Source of the DNA: Klebsiella michiganensis
Lineage (GTDB): Bacteria > Pseudomonadota > Gammaproteobacteria > Enterobacterales > Enterobacteriaceae
Assembly: GCF_002925905.1 (NCBI RefSeq)
Contig: NZ_PRDB01000001.1
Coordinates: 1,302,001-1,366,000 of the forward strand
Direction: 5' to 3'
DNA: 64,000 nt
Shown: positions 43,741 through 53,200 of the stretch, in pieces
How the letters are laid out: every line of letters begins with the position of its first letter
How positions within the stretch are numbered: the first letter of the stretch is position 1
The notes under the pieces: model-generated
Databases searched by the model: none
The model's input: only the letters and a program-made list of their open reading frames with translations
Told to the model about the DNA's origin: nothing
Position numbers and translations under genes: made by a program

Positions 43741-44496
43741 TCAGAAGTCGTCTTTCTTTGACCTTAACCAGGCAAATCGCTGAATAGAGTGTTGCAAATT
43801 TGTTTCTTTGTCTATTTCTTTAATTAAATCATCATCATCCGTTCGAAGAAATAAATTAATAAGACGCTCATTTTTCAGAGTTACGGGGAGTGTTTTTTGG
43901 TTTTTTGCACGTAACTCATTAACTTTGTGGTAGTAATCGTTTATCTCCCTATCATGGGGAAGGATGCTTATTGCAAACTTCATGTTTGCTAAAGTGTACT
44001 CATGTGCGCAACATATTAATGTTTCGTCAGGAAGGGCGCTAATCTTCTTAAATGATTGATACATCTGCTCTGCGGTCCCTTCGAATAGTCTGCCGCAGCC
44101 GCCGGAAAACATTGTATCGCCACAAAATAGATAAGGTGCGCTGTAGAAACAGATGTGTCCTAAAGTGTGACCTGGCGTGGCAAAAATAGAAAATTCGCGG
44201 CCCAAAACAGTGAGGCTATCTCCGTCCTTCACGACGTGGGTTGCGCCCTTATCCTGGGTTTCTGCCGGTCCGTAAACCACCAGGTTCGGGAATTTTTCCC
44301 GCAGTTGTTTAACGCCGCCAACATGGTCGCGGTGGTGATGCGTCAAGAAGATAGCTTCCGGCTGCCAGCGGTTTTGTTCGATGGCGGCGAGCACGGGCGC
44401 GGCTTCTCCGGGATCGACTATCAGGCAGCGCCCGCTATCTTCACTAAGAACCCAGATGTAGTTGTCCTGAAATGCGGGAATACTGATAAGATTCAT
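43741..44496 (-). CDS. gloB: Hydroxyacylglutathione hydrolase (glyoxalase II)
   Basis: Hydrolyses S-D-lactoylglutathione to D-lactate and glutathione, completing methylglyoxal detoxification. The 251-aa metallo-beta-lactamase-fold protein has the binuclear metal motif THHHRDH at residues 52-58, then [12 protein letters not shown] and [14 protein letters not shown] with further ligands and [14 protein letters not shown] contacting glutathione. Base composition is more AT-rich than its neighbours near the C-terminal end. Divergent from yafS with only 32 bp between starts. Confidence 0.96.
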   Translation of the reverse strand: MNLISIPAFQDNYIWVLSEDSGRCLIVDPGEAAPVLAAIEQNRWQPEAIFLTHHHRDHVGGVKQLREKFPNLVVYGPAETQDKGATHVVKDGDSLTVLGREFSIFATPGHTLGHICFYSAPYLFCGDTMFSGGCGRLFEGTAEQMYQSFKKISALPDETLICCAHEYTLANMKFAISILPHDREINDYYHKVNELRAKNQKTLPVTLKNERLINLFLRTDDDDLIKEIDKETNLQHSIQRFAWLRSKKDDF

Positions 44497-44528
44497 AAAT
44501 TACCTCTAATGCGTAGCGGAAGGTTGCG

Positions 44529-45251
44529 ATGAAGCCGGCAAGGATACCTCATACAGTTACAGCGCCAGAGCACTGGTCCAGCATGCCGTGGGGCGAATAC
44601 TACCGCGAATCGCTGGAACGGCAGATGAAACCGTGGCTCGCTAAATTATATGGCTTTCATTTACTTAAGATTGGCAATCTGAGCGCGGAAATCAATACCG
44701 AAGCCTGCGCGATTTCCCATCAGGTGAATGTCTCTTTGCAGGGGAATCCTGTGCAGGTAAAGGCCGATCCGCTGCATTTGCCTTTTGCCGAAAAGTCGGT
44801 AGATGCCTGCCTGCTGGCGCATACCTTACCGTGGTGCAGCGATCCGCATCGACTGCTGCGGGAAGCGGACCGGGTGCTGATTGACGATGGCTGGATAATT
44901 TTAACCAGTTTTAATCCTGTAAGCCTGATGGGGTTACGTAAACTGGTGCCGGTGTTACGCAATAAGCCCCCCTATAACAGCCGCATGTTCACCTTAACGC
45001 GTCAGATGGACTGGCTGGGGTTGCTGAATTTTGAAGTTATGCACTACGGGGGCTATCAGGTCCTTCCCTGGTCGCGCCACGGGGGGAAAATGCTCAGCAC
45101 GCATCTACCGGCGTTGGGATGTCTGCAGCTCATTGTTGCCCGTAAACGCACTATCCCATTGACGCTAAACCCGATGAAATCGGGCAAAGCAAAAAAACGG
45201 ATACCGCAGGCGGTAGGCGCCACGCGTCAGTGGCGCAAGGGGCAGAATTAA
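44529..45251 (+). CDS. yafS: YafS, predicted methyltransferase-like protein
   Basis: A 240-aa protein matching E. coli YafS in sequence and length. It has the class I methyltransferase layout (Methyltransf_11-like [24 protein letters not shown] and [21 protein letters not shown]), but motif I is weak: the position normally holding a DxGxGxG loop reads [15 protein letters not shown] binding is therefore uncertain. Function unknown. Its stop overlaps the rnhA stop by 4 bp, tail to tail. Confidence 0.88.
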   Translation: MKPARIPHTVTAPEHWSSMPWGEYYRESLERQMKPWLAKLYGFHLLKIGNLSAEINTEACAISHQVNVSLQGNPVQVKADPLHLPFAEKSVDACLLAHTLPWCSDPHRLLREADRVLIDDGWIILTSFNPVSLMGLRKLVPVLRNKPPYNSRMFTLTRQMDWLGLLNFEVMHYGGYQVLPWSRHGGKMLSTHLPALGCLQLIVARKRTIPLTLNPMKSGKAKKRIPQAVGATRQWRKGQN

Positions 45252-45715
45252 CTTTCTGCCTGATAACCGATGTCGTCCCGGGTTGGGTTAGATGCTGCCG
45301 CGCGCGCCAGTTCGTCGCAACGTTCGTTTTCCGGATGTCCGGCATGGCCTTTAACCCATTCCCATTTTATCTTGTGTTGACCCAGCGCGGCGTCCAGGCG
45401 CTGCCAGAGATCGACATTTTTTACCGGTTTCTTGTCGGCCGTTTTCCAGCCGCGTTTTTTCCAGTTGTGGATCCACTGCGTAATCCCCTGACGCACATAC
45501 TGGCTGTCGGTACTGAGGATCACTTCACAATGTTCTTTCAGCGCTTCCAGGGCGACGATGGCGGCCATCATCTCCATGCGGTTGTTCGTTGTAAGGTTAA
45601 AGCCTTCGCTAAAAGTTTTTTCCTTCCCGCGATAGCGTAAAATCGCACCGTAGCCGCCAGGACCTGGATTTCCCAGGCAAGAACCATCGGTGAAAATTTC
45701 TACCTGTTTGAGCAT
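45248..45715 (-). CDS. rnhA: Ribonuclease HI
   Basis: Degrades the RNA strand of RNA-DNA hybrids, limiting R-loops. The protein is 155 aa, exactly E. coli length, with active-site D10 (IFTDGSC), E48 (NNRMEMMAA) and D70 ([10 protein letters not shown]), plus the basic handle [19 protein letters not shown]. The start is the internal ATG at 45715; the in-frame extension to 45769 is rejected because it would overlap the dnaQ control region. Divergent from dnaQ with a 65-bp shared promoter region, as in E. coli. A second RNase H (rnhB) is at 10852. Confidence 0.97.
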   Translation of the reverse strand: MLKQVEIFTDGSCLGNPGPGGYGAILRYRGKEKTFSEGFNLTTNNRMEMMAAIVALEALKEHCEVILSTDSQYVRQGITQWIHNWKKRGWKTADKKPVKNVDLWQRLDAALGQHKIKWEWVKGHAGHPENERCDELARAAASNPTRDDIGYQAES

Positions 45716-45780
45716 CTCTGGTAGACTTCCTGTAATTGAAATCGATACGTAAAACGGTAAGTCTGACATAAATGACCGCT

Positions 45781-46512
45781 ATGAGCACTGCAATTACGCG
45801 ACAGATCGTTCTCGATACCGAAACCACCGGTATGAATCAGATTGGTGCGCACTATGAAGGGCACAAGATAATTGAAATCGGTGCGGTGGAGGTGATCAAC
45901 CGCCGCCTGACCGGAAACAACTTCCACGTCTATTTAAAGCCGGACCGGCTGGTGGATCCTGAAGCGTTTGGCGTCCACGGTATTGCGGACGAATTCCTGA
46001 TGGATAAGCCCGCGTTTGGTGATGTGGTCGATGAGTTTCTCGACTATATCCGCGGCGCGGAGCTGGTCATCCATAACGCATCGTTCGATATCGGCTTTAT
46101 GGACTATGAATTTGCTAAGCTGAATCGCGGCATTCCGAAGACGGATACCTTTTGTAAGGTGACCGATAGCCTGGCCCTGGCGCGTAAAATGTTCCCGGGC
46201 AAGCGTAACAGCCTTGATGCCCTCTGTTCACGTTATGAAATAGACAACAGCAAGCGAACGCTGCACGGGGCGTTGCTCGATGCCCAGATTCTGGCCGACG
46301 TTTATCTGATGATGACCGGTGGCCAGACGACGATGGCTTTCTCAATGGAAGGGGAAGGGCAGCAGCAGGCCGGAGAAATGGGCATTCAACGCGTTGTGCG
46401 CGCCGCCAGCAAATTACGGGTGGTTTACGCCTCTGATGAAGAGCTGATGAACCACGAGTCGCGGCTCGATCTGGTGCAAAAGAAAGGCGGAAGCTGCCTG
46501 TGGCGGGCCTGA
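45781..46512 (+). CDS. dnaQ: DNA polymerase III epsilon subunit (proofreading exonuclease)
   Basis: 3'-5' exonuclease of the pol III core, bound to alpha (dnaE, this window). Exo I motif VLDTETTG with D12 and E14, Exo II HNASFDIGFMD with the third metal-binding Asp, Exo III with HGALLDAQILADVY. The C-terminal alpha-binding tail ends KKGGSCLWRA. 243 aa from the ATG at 45781; an in-frame ATG at 45772 would add three residues and is possible. Divergent from rnhA. Confidence 0.97.
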   Translation: MSTAITRQIVLDTETTGMNQIGAHYEGHKIIEIGAVEVINRRLTGNNFHVYLKPDRLVDPEAFGVHGIADEFLMDKPAFGDVVDEFLDYIRGAELVIHNASFDIGFMDYEFAKLNRGIPKTDTFCKVTDSLALARKMFPGKRNSLDALCSRYEIDNSKRTLHGALLDAQILADVYLMMTGGQTTMAFSMEGEGQQQAGEMGIQRVVRAASKLRVVYASDEELMNHESRLDLVQKKGGSCLWRA

Positions 46513-46587
46513 TTTACCCATAAACGCGCTAAAAATAGTCTGTTGGGTGATTTTTGCAGCAAGCGATTCAAAAATGAAGAAAAAGCG

Positions 46588-46616
46588 TTGACGGAGTAGA
46601 GGGGAATCCGTAATAT
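46588..46616 (+). promoter_or_regulatory. Promoter of the free-standing tRNA-Asp gene
   Basis: TTGACG (46588-46593), 17-bp spacer, TAATAT (46611-46616), followed by a GC-containing discriminator (TCGCCTC), typical of stringently controlled stable-RNA promoters. About 20 bp from the -10 to the start of the mature tRNA. Confidence 0.8.
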
Positions 46617-46644
46617 TCGCCTCGTTCCCAAGGGAACAGTAAGT

Positions 46645-46721
46645 GGAGCGGTAGTTCAGTCGGTTAGAATACCTGCCTGTCACGCAGGGGGTCGCGGGTT
46701 CGAGTCCCGTCCGTTCCGCCA
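46645..46721 (+). tRNA. aspV: tRNA-Asp (GTC)
   Basis: 77 nt identical to aspU (37215-37291), from GGAGCGGTAGTTCAGTC to CCGTTCCGCCA, anticodon GTC. Monocistronic, with its own promoter and terminator. Position after dnaQ corresponds to aspV of E. coli, a well-known target for island integration. Confidence 0.98.
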
Positions 46722-46728
46722 CTATTCA

Positions 46729-46760
46729 GAAAGCCTGAATCAGCAATGATTCAGGCTTTC
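46729..46760 (+). terminator. tRNA-Asp terminator
   Basis: GAAAGCCTGAATCA (46729-46742) and TGATTCAGGCTTTC (46747-46760) make a 14-bp perfect stem with a GCAA loop, ending in a short T tract. The following 46761-46940 contains no gene that I can support. Confidence 0.85.
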
Positions 46761-46940
46761 GTCGTTTTAGCCTGCAGAACACATTCTCTTCCCCGTCTTC
46801 GCCAGCCATCCGTTGCGCCGGTCTGACAACGTTTGCCCGCGAGCCTGGCGTTAACAGCATTCATATTCTCGTTCCGCGCTGCGGGCGTTTACCTGCAGGG
46901 CTTTGGGGCGAGCGGGCGGGATAGCGCTGGTTTGAGGCAT

Positions 46941-46961
46941 AAAAAGGGAGCCTGGGCTCCC
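46941..46961 (-). terminator. Terminator after yafV
   Basis: GGGAGCC (46946-46952) pairs with GGCTCCC (46955-46961); on the minus strand it is followed by five T (complement of 46941-46945). It follows the yafV stop by 14 bp. Confidence 0.85.
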
Positions 46962-46975
46962 CTGCCAGTCTGGCT

Positions 46976-47746
46976 TTAGCTGAGCGTGAAGGGATCTGCG
47001 TCCTGCCAGGCCGGAAACTTCTCGCGATACTCTTTTAGCGACGTCAGCGAAAGCTCAGCATCCAGGCGAGTCGCCTGATGCGGTTCGGCCGTCGCGATAA
47101 TCTCACCCTGCGGCGTGATTATCCGACTATCGCCCCGGTAATGGTGTCCGTTGCCATCGGTGCCGACGCGATTGCATCCAGCAACATAAGCCTGATTTTC
47201 GATAGCTCTGGCGACCAGCAGCGACTGCCAGTGCATTGAGCGCGGGGCGGGCCAGTTGGCAACATACAGCGCTAAATCGTAGTCGTTATGGTTGCGTGAC
47301 CACACGGGGAAGCGCAGGTCGTAGCATACCAGCGGCAGAATTCTCCAGCCGCGCCAGGCAAAAATGACCCGCTCGTTACCCGCTGCGTAATGATGATGTT
47401 CATCCGCCATGCGAAACAGGTGGCGTTTGTCATAGAAATGGATTTTACCGCCGGGCTCAACCAGCAAGAAGCGGTTAACCGGACCACGGTCCGTTTGCAG
47501 CGCGGCGCTACCGGCAATCAGCGCGTTGGTTTGGTCGGCTTTAGCCTCCATCCAGGCTACCACTTCCTCTTGCGACAGCGACTGTTTTGCTGCTTCCATC
47601 GCGAAACCGGTGGTGAACATTTCGGGTAAAACAATGAGGTCACGCCCGGTAATCCCTTCCAGTTGACGATCGAAATGGCGCAGGTTGGCGGGACCGTCCA
47701 TCCACACCAGCGGTTGTTGTAAAAGGGTAATTTTCAGTCCGGGCAC
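46976..47746 (-). CDS. yafV: Omega-amidase YafV (nitrilase family)
   Basis: Carbon-nitrogen hydrolase of 256 aa that in E. coli hydrolyses alpha-ketoglutaramate, a side product of glutamine transamination (Nit2-type). The catalytic triad is visible: E42 in VLPEMFTTGF, Lys in FYDKRHLFRMADEH and Cys in PLVCYDLRFPVWSR. Single gene with its own terminator. E. coli places yafT and yafU between aspV and this gene; both are absent here. Confidence 0.95.
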   Translation of the reverse strand: MPGLKITLLQQPLVWMDGPANLRHFDRQLEGITGRDLIVLPEMFTTGFAMEAAKQSLSQEEVVAWMEAKADQTNALIAGSAALQTDRGPVNRFLLVEPGGKIHFYDKRHLFRMADEHHHYAAGNERVIFAWRGWRILPLVCYDLRFPVWSRNHNDYDLALYVANWPAPRSMHWQSLLVARAIENQAYVAGCNRVGTDGNGHHYRGDSRIITPQGEIIATAEPHQATRLDAELSLTSLKEYREKFPAWQDADPFTLS

Positions 47747-47872
47747 GGTGGTGAACTCCAGTATGATGAGAGGAATTATAATGACTTTAACACCATATCA
47801 GCCGATGGACGGCTCAGGGAATATTTTGTAAAAGAATGACAGCCCTGGAAATACCTTCCGCTGAATTGTCAG

Positions 47873-47902
47873 AAAAAAGAGAGGCGGGGAAGTCCCCGCC
47901 TC
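47873..47902 (-). terminator. fadE terminator
   Basis: GAGGCGGGGA (47881-47890) pairs with TCCCCGCCTC (47893-47902) across a very short loop; on the minus strand it is followed by a T-tract (complement of the A-run at 47873-47878). It lies ~30 bp after the fadE stop. Confidence 0.88.
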
Positions 47903-47929
47903 GATCGTGATGGGTTTATTTTTTCGTTT

Positions 47930-50374
47930 TTAAGCCGCTTCGATCTTGCGCACTTTCTCCGGCAGCTTTACCGGGCGGGTCGCCAGTTCATCCGGGGCGA
48001 AATCGTCGACGTTAATGCTGCGCAGTCGGCTGGTTTCCGCACGGACCAGGATGTCCGCCTCGTCCTGATTGATTAGCCCTTTTGCCAGCGCATTGCGGGC
48101 CAGTTCATCAAGACGCGTAAACGACAGATTCTTGCCCAGCTCTTTGCACAGGCGCTGGTGGATAGGGTCTGCTGCCATAACATCAAGCAGCGCTTCTTCC
48201 AGCAGGCCAACCGGATTATGCTCGCTCGGCGTCAGATACTGACCGCGGCCGATACGCGAACGCGTCGCGCTCGGAACCTGCAGGATTTTCGCTACCTTAT
48301 GATCCAGCTTGTCTGAAGGCGCCAGGTAATGACGTCCGGTCGGGAAGATTGCCACGCGAAGCGCCCCAGCGACCAGACGATTCGGGAAGTTCACCAACAG
48401 ATCGTCAATCGCCTGCTCGGCCTGATACAGCGCATCCTGCACCCCCCAGTGAACCAGCGGTAAGTCCGCTTCGTTACGCCCCTCATCGTCATAGCGTTTC
48501 AGGACCGCCGACGCCAGGTAGAGCTGGCTCAGCACATCTCCCAGACGCGCAGAAATTCTTTCACGACGCTTCAGACTACCGCCCAGTACCGCCATTGAGA
48601 CATCGGACAGCAGAGCCAGGTTGGCGCTCAGTCGGTTCATATGTTGATAGTAGCGACGAGTGGCATCGCGGGTCGGCGAGCTGCTGGTGAGACCGCGGGT
48701 CAGGCCCAGCCAGAAACTGCGTACCTTATTGCTGCCCACGTGCCCGATGTGTTTAAACAGCAGCTTGTCGAAAGCGTTAACGTCGTTATTCTGCGCGGCC
48801 GCCATTTCATCCAGCACGTACGGATGGCAACGAATCGCACCCTGGCCGAAGATCATCATGCTGCGGGTCAGGATATTCGCCCCTTCAACGGTGATGGCGA
48901 TCGGCGCGCCCTGATAGGCCCGCGCCAGGAAGTTTCCGGTGCCGAGCATAATGCCCTTACCGCCGGTAATATCCATTGCGTCAATGATGGAACGCTGACC
49001 ACGGTGAGTACAGTGATACTTCACAATTGCCGACAGTACCGCTGGTTTTTCGCCAAGCATAATGCCGTAGGTAATCAGCGAGGCGGCGGCATCCATTACG
49101 TAGGCGTTGCCTGCGATACGCGCCAGCGGTTCTTCGATCCCTTCCATTTTACCGATAGAGATTTTGAACTGGCGGCGAATGTGCGCGTAGGCGCCGGTAG
49201 CCATGGCGACGGATTTCAGGCCGCCGGTAGCGTTTGACGGCAGGGTGATGCCGCGTCCCACGGATAAACACTCAACCAGCATCCGCCAGCCCTGGCCGGC
49301 CATCGACGGGCCGCCAATAATGTAATCGATAGGAACGAAAATATCTTTCCCTTGGGTCGGGCCGTTCTGGAACGGAACGTTCAGCGGGAAATGGCGACGC
49401 CCGATTTCAACGCCGGGGGTGCTGGTGGGGATGAGCGCGCAGGTGATGCCCAGCTCCTCTTCTCCACCCAGCAGGCGGTCTGGATCGGAGAGTTTAAACG
49501 CCAGCCCCAGTACGGTGGCGATAGGCGCAAGGGTGATATAGCGTTTGTTCCAGGTCAGGCGCATACCCAGCACCTGCTGGCCCTGCCATTCGCCCATGCA
49601 GACGACGCCGGTATCCGGAATGGCGCCGGCATCTGAACCCGCTTCCGGGCTGGTCAGCGCGAAGCACGGGATCTCCTGGCCGCGAGCCAGGCGCGGCAAA
49701 TAGTGGTTTTTCTGTTCTTCTGTACCGTAATGCTGCAGCAGCTCGCCCGGGCCTAATGAGTTCGGCACGCCGACGGTAATCGCCAGGATCCCGGAGACGC
49801 CCGATAGCTTTTGCAGGACGCGAGCCTGCGCGTAGGCGGAGAATTCCAGCCCGCCGTACTCTTTCTTAATGATCATCGCGAAGAAGCGATGCTCTTTCAG
49901 ATAGGCCCACAGCTCCGGCGGCAGATCGGCCATCTCGTGGGTAATTTCGAAGTCGTTCGCCATACGGCAGGCTTCTTCGACCGGGCCGTCAATAAAGGCT
50001 TGTTCTTCAGCGGTGAGGCGCGGCTGCGGATAGTTGTGCAGTTTCTGCCAGTCGGGGTTGCCGCGGAACAGATCGCCTTCCCACCAGGTTGTGCCAGCGT
50101 CAATCGCTTCTTTCTCGGTGCGCGACATCGGCGGCATGACCTTACGGAAAGCGCGGAACGCCGGGACTGAAATCATGGATTTACGCATCGGCGCAAGGTT
50201 AAACGGCAGTAAAACGATCGCCAGCGGAATCAGCAGCCAGATATTCCACAGCCCCGCAGCGCCGAGTGCGGCGGTCCAGACAAGCAAAATCGCGCTGCTC
50301 AGCAGCAGATTGATTCGGTGATAGAAGAGCGCACCGAGTAAAACAACGGTTGCAACAATACTCAAAATCATCAT
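47930..50374 (-). CDS. fadE: Acyl-CoA dehydrogenase FadE
   Basis: FAD enzyme for the first step of fatty-acid beta-oxidation. The protein is 814 aa, same as E. coli and much longer than mitochondrial types. Two N-terminal membrane segments (about 1-60) anchor it; the acyl-CoA dehydrogenase core (about 130-510) has [17 protein letters not shown] and [22 protein letters not shown], and a long C-terminal domain of the DUF1974 type follows. A FadR operator lies upstream of the start. Single gene, divergent from gmhA. Confidence 0.97.
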   Translation of the reverse strand: MMILSIVATVVLLGALFYHRINLLLSSAILLVWTAALGAAGLWNIWLLIPLAIVLLPFNLAPMRKSMISVPAFRAFRKVMPPMSRTEKEAIDAGTTWWEGDLFRGNPDWQKLHNYPQPRLTAEEQAFIDGPVEEACRMANDFEITHEMADLPPELWAYLKEHRFFAMIIKKEYGGLEFSAYAQARVLQKLSGVSGILAITVGVPNSLGPGELLQHYGTEEQKNHYLPRLARGQEIPCFALTSPEAGSDAGAIPDTGVVCMGEWQGQQVLGMRLTWNKRYITLAPIATVLGLAFKLSDPDRLLGGEEELGITCALIPTSTPGVEIGRRHFPLNVPFQNGPTQGKDIFVPIDYIIGGPSMAGQGWRMLVECLSVGRGITLPSNATGGLKSVAMATGAYAHIRRQFKISIGKMEGIEEPLARIAGNAYVMDAAASLITYGIMLGEKPAVLSAIVKYHCTHRGQRSIIDAMDITGGKGIMLGTGNFLARAYQGAPIAITVEGANILTRSMMIFGQGAIRCHPYVLDEMAAAQNNDVNAFDKLLFKHIGHVGSNKVRSFWLGLTRGLTSSSPTRDATRRYYQHMNRLSANLALLSDVSMAVLGGSLKRRERISARLGDVLSQLYLASAVLKRYDDEGRNEADLPLVHWGVQDALYQAEQAIDDLLVNFPNRLVAGALRVAIFPTGRHYLAPSDKLDHKVAKILQVPSATRSRIGRGQYLTPSEHNPVGLLEEALLDVMAADPIHQRLCKELGKNLSFTRLDELARNALAKGLINQDEADILVRAETSRLRSINVDDFAPDELATRPVKLPEKVRKIEAA

Positions 50375-50396
50375 AGAGAAATGCTCCCTGTCTTGT

Positions 50397-50413
50397 AGGA
50401 GGTCTGACCACTT
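50397..50413 (-). promoter_or_regulatory. FadR operator of fadE
   Basis: On the minus strand the 17-mer AAGTGGTCAGACCTCCT keeps the TGGTCnGACC core of FadR sites and sits 22 bp upstream of the fadE ATG. FadR represses fadE unless long-chain acyl-CoA is present. Matches the location of the known E. coli site. Confidence 0.85.
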
Positions 50414-50612
50414 GTGATGATATGGTTGTAGTGGATGTAATTTGTTTTAGCAATGTGTTTACAAAATAATTACAACCTTGCTCACATTGTTGTACGGAAA
50501 TGCGGCACATAAAATCAAAAGCACAGGGGATTGCATTGCGTGCTGCTTCTCGCTGCGTCGGCTATCCGGTAAACTGCCTGGGTTATCCCACAAATACTGA
50601 AGGATTATCCTC

Positions 50613-51194
50613 ATGTACCAGGATCTTATTCGTAACGAACTGAATGAAGCCGCTGAAACGTTGGCTAACTTTCTGCAGGACGAAGCCAACATTCACGCGA
50701 TTCAGCGTGCTGCGGTGCTGCTGGCGGATAGCTTTAAAGCTGGCGGCAAAGTCCTTTCCTGCGGTAACGGCGGTTCGCACTGCGATGCGATGCATTTTGC
50801 GGAAGAACTGACCGGGCGCTATCGTGAAAATCGCCCCGGCTATCCGGCCATTGCGATTTCCGACGTGAGCCATCTCTCTTGCGTCAGCAATGATTTCGGC
50901 TATGAATATGTTTTCTCTCGCTATGTAGAATCAGTGGGTCGTGCAGGCGACGTATTACTGGGGATCTCTACTTCCGGTAATTCAGGTAATGTTATCAAAG
51001 CGATTGAAGCCGCCCGCGCCCAGGGGATGAAAGTGATTACTCTGACCGGGAAAGATGGCGGTAAAATGGCGGGGTCAGCGGATGTAGAAATTCGCGTACC
51101 GCATTTTGGCTACGCCGACCGTATTCAGGAAATCCATATTAAAGTGATTCATATCCTGATTATGCTGATCGAAAAAGAGATGGTTAAAGCTTAA
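50613..51194 (+). CDS. gmhA: Sedoheptulose-7-phosphate isomerase GmhA (LpcA)
   Basis: First enzyme of ADP-heptose synthesis for the lipopolysaccharide core: sedoheptulose 7-phosphate to D-glycero-D-manno-heptose 7-phosphate. The 193-aa SIS-domain protein has [21 protein letters not shown] and [18 protein letters not shown] phosphate-binding motifs, and the C-terminal [15 protein letters not shown] with active-site Glu/His. Residues [28 protein letters not shown] diverge slightly from E. coli. Divergent from fadE; a palindromic element follows its stop at once. Confidence 0.96.
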
Positions 51195-51314
51195 AAGGCT
51201 ATTTTGTTAGCCATTTTGAACCCGGGCAGTGCTCAAGATCCTCACGTACATGAAGTACGCTCCGGTTTCTGCGCGCTGGCCGTGTCCAAACTGGCTGCAC
51301 CAATAACGCCTTTT
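51193..51314. repeat. 122-bp imperfect palindrome between gmhA and yafJ
   Basis: AAAAGGC (51193-51199) pairs with GCCTTTT (51308-51314); the apex is CGTAC-ATGAA-GTACG (51245-51259). Interior arms are partly complementary: GCCATTTTGAACCCGGGCAGTG against CGCTGGCCGTGTCCAAACTGGC. It occupies most of the 149-bp gap, beginning inside the gmhA stop codon. The A/T-rich ends could also make it a bidirectional terminator. Same length as, and a similar apex to, the rRNA spacer element at 36906. Confidence 0.7.
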
Positions 51315-51343
51315 ATGTTTCAGTAAGTGGTATGAGGTGATCT

Positions 51344-52111
51344 ATGTGCGAATTGCTCGGGATGAGCGCGAATGTGCCCACAGATATTTGCTTCAGTTTC
51401 ACCGGGCTGGTGCAGCGCGGTGGCGGAACCGGGCCACATAAAGACGGCTGGGGCATTACGTTTTATGAAGGTAAGGGCTGTCGCACATTTAAAGATCCGC
51501 AGCCTAGCTTCCAGTCGCCCATAGCAAAGCTGGTGCAGGAATATCCTATCAAGTCCTGCTCGGTCATCGCCCATATTCGCCAGGCCAACCGAGGTATCGT
51601 TGCGCTGGAAAACACTCACCCCTTTACCCGGGAGCTATGGGGGCGCAACTGGACCTACGCCCATAACGGTCAACTGGAGGGGTATGAGAGCCTCGAGACG
51701 GGAAGTCTGCATCCTATCGGGGAGACCGACAGCGAAAAGGCCTTCTGCTGGCTGCTGCACAGCATCACCGAGCGCTATCCGGAAATGCCGGGCGATATGG
51801 TTGAGGTATTCAGATTTATCGCCACGCTTGCCGGAGCGCTGCGTGAAAAAGGCGTTTTTAACATGCTGCTCTCCGACGGGCGCTACGTGATGGCGTTTTG
51901 CTCGACGAATTTATACTGGATTACGCGACGGGCGCCGTTTGGCGTAGCGACGCTGCTGGATCAGGATGTAGAAATTGACTTTCAACGCGAGACCACACCG
52001 AATGATGTGGTCTCCGTTATCGCCACTCAGCCGCTTACCGGCAACGAAACCTGGAATAAAATTATGCCAGGCGAGTGGGCGTTATTTTGCCTCGGGGACC
52101 GAGTAGTTTGA
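51344..52111 (+). CDS. yafJ: YafJ, class II glutamine amidotransferase-like protein
   Basis: A 255-aa protein consisting of an N-terminal nucleophile (Ntn) glutaminase domain of the GATase_4 type. Cys2 (MCELLGM) becomes the N-terminal nucleophile after Met removal; RxANRG-type AHIRQANRGIVALENTHPF and AHNGQLEGYE follow. No synthase domain is attached, so the ammonia acceptor is unknown. The 3' end overlaps convergent yafK by 30 bp. Confidence 0.92.
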   Translation: MCELLGMSANVPTDICFSFTGLVQRGGGTGPHKDGWGITFYEGKGCRTFKDPQPSFQSPIAKLVQEYPIKSCSVIAHIRQANRGIVALENTHPFTRELWGRNWTYAHNGQLEGYESLETGSLHPIGETDSEKAFCWLLHSITERYPEMPGDMVEVFRFIATLAGALREKGVFNMLLSDGRYVMAFCSTNLYWITRRAPFGVATLLDQDVEIDFQRETTPNDVVSVIATQPLTGNETWNKIMPGEWALFCLGDRVV

Positions 52112-52822
52112 CGCGAGCTGCGGCTGCACAACTTCGTGGCTGAGCGGTTTGCTCACCACGTAGCGGCCATTGGCGACCGAAACCACCGGCGGCTTATGCG
52201 TCTGCCGGAAGTAGTCGTACCCGGGTTTCAGCTGCTGCCAGAAATCCGCGAAGTAGGAAAATTTGTGACGCGCCATGTTGGCGTCGGTCATGCGGAAAGG
52301 ATAAATGCTCACCTGAACGTTGGGCTGGCCGAAGACTAACGCGCCGGTGACGAACTGGAAGATTTCATCAATACCGGTATCGGTCATGGCGTAACAGCCA
52401 ACGGATACGCAGGCACCGTGAATCATCAGATACTTTCCTTCATAGCCATGCGCGCGGTCGTAGGCGTTCGGGAAACCGATATTGATCGCTTTGTAGAAAC
52501 GGCTGTCGGGTTTTAGCTGATTGCGGGAAACGTTATAGAAACCTTCGGGACTCTTGAAATCGCCCTGGCGCTGCTTTGGACCGAGCCCGCCGGAGTAGTT
52601 ACAGATCCGGTAGCTGTCGAGAAGCTGGTAGGTTTCGCCCATCTTGACGTAAAGATCGAGCATGCGCTCTTCTTTGAAGATCTCAATGTAGACCGGCGAA
52701 CCCATGAGCTGCTGCTTATACTCTTTGCTCATCGGCGTTGTCGAGCTGTTACTGCTAAGTAGCCCTGCGAATGAAACGCACGGCAACAGAAGCATCGCAA
52801 TAAATAATGCGATTTTGCGCAT
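52082..52822 (-). CDS. yafK: L,D-transpeptidase-fold peptidoglycan-Lpp hydrolase YafK (DpaA/LdtF)
   Basis: Periplasmic YkuD-domain protein; in E. coli it cleaves Braun lipoprotein from peptidoglycan. 246 aa: signal peptide about 1-19 (MRKIALFIAMLLLPCVSFA), YkuD domain about 45-185, with the active-site segment MIHGACVSVGCYAMT containing the catalytic Cys. It lacks a LysM domain. The start is ATG 52822, matching E. coli; a 40-codon in-frame upstream extension would put the signal peptide inside the protein. Convergent overlap with yafJ of 30 bp. Confidence 0.94.
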   Translation of the reverse strand: MRKIALFIAMLLLPCVSFAGLLSSNSSTTPMSKEYKQQLMGSPVYIEIFKEERMLDLYVKMGETYQLLDSYRICNYSGGLGPKQRQGDFKSPEGFYNVSRNQLKPDSRFYKAINIGFPNAYDRAHGYEGKYLMIHGACVSVGCYAMTDTGIDEIFQFVTGALVFGQPNVQVSIYPFRMTDANMARHKFSYFADFWQQLKPGYDYFRQTHKPPVVSVANGRYVVSKPLSHEVVQPQLASNYSVPEAK

Positions 52823-53149
52823 ACTACTTGTTCCTTGATAAAACAAATAACCACATTGCCAGGACGGCAAGAGAGACCCGAAATCAGAGTTTTCTGGTTT
52901 TAGAGCGCTCACATTAGCATCACGGCATTTTTTCGCAAGCACGACGTGCCACGTTTACGTTTTAGTTTTCCGTTATAGCGAATATTCAGGTAAAGCGCAG
53001 TCAGAACTTTGCGTAATAGCTCGCATTTTAGAACGACTTAATGGCAGTTTGTCTACAGGCGCTGCTCACGAAATGTTACACTTGCTCCGCTAAATACTCA
53101 GGGTAAGAAAGGATGCTTCTCTCCCGTCTTGTGAATCACCAGGACTACG
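52823..53149. other. Intergenic region between yafK and the nqr leader
   Basis: Divergent control region for yafK (minus) and the nqr operon (plus). I see no protein gene, tRNA or repeat in it. An A+T-rich stretch around 52920-53040 probably contains the promoters, but no convincing -35/-10 pair could be chosen by eye. Confidence 0.4.
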
Positions 53150-53200
53150 ATGTTCCTTTCTTCCTCTTATTTTCCATTAATTATGCTGGCCTCGGCCTGA
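53150..53200 (+). CDS. Putative 16-codon leader peptide upstream of nqrA
   Basis: ATG at 53150 with AGGA at 53141-53144 (5-bp spacing) opens a frame reading MFLSSSYFPLIMLASA and ending TGA at 53198-53200. It lies 35 bp before nqrA. The hairpin at 53190-53211 overlaps its last codons. No single amino acid dominates, though Ser (four) and hydrophobic residues are frequent. The size, ribosome-binding site and adjoining hairpin fit a translated leader that controls the operon, but a chance frame cannot be excluded. Confidence 0.4.
   Translation: MFLSSSYFPLIMLASA

Noticed and set aside
50199-50510. Frame overlapping the fadE start and FadR operator
   Set aside because: Covers the fadE 5' end in another frame, with no independent start signal.
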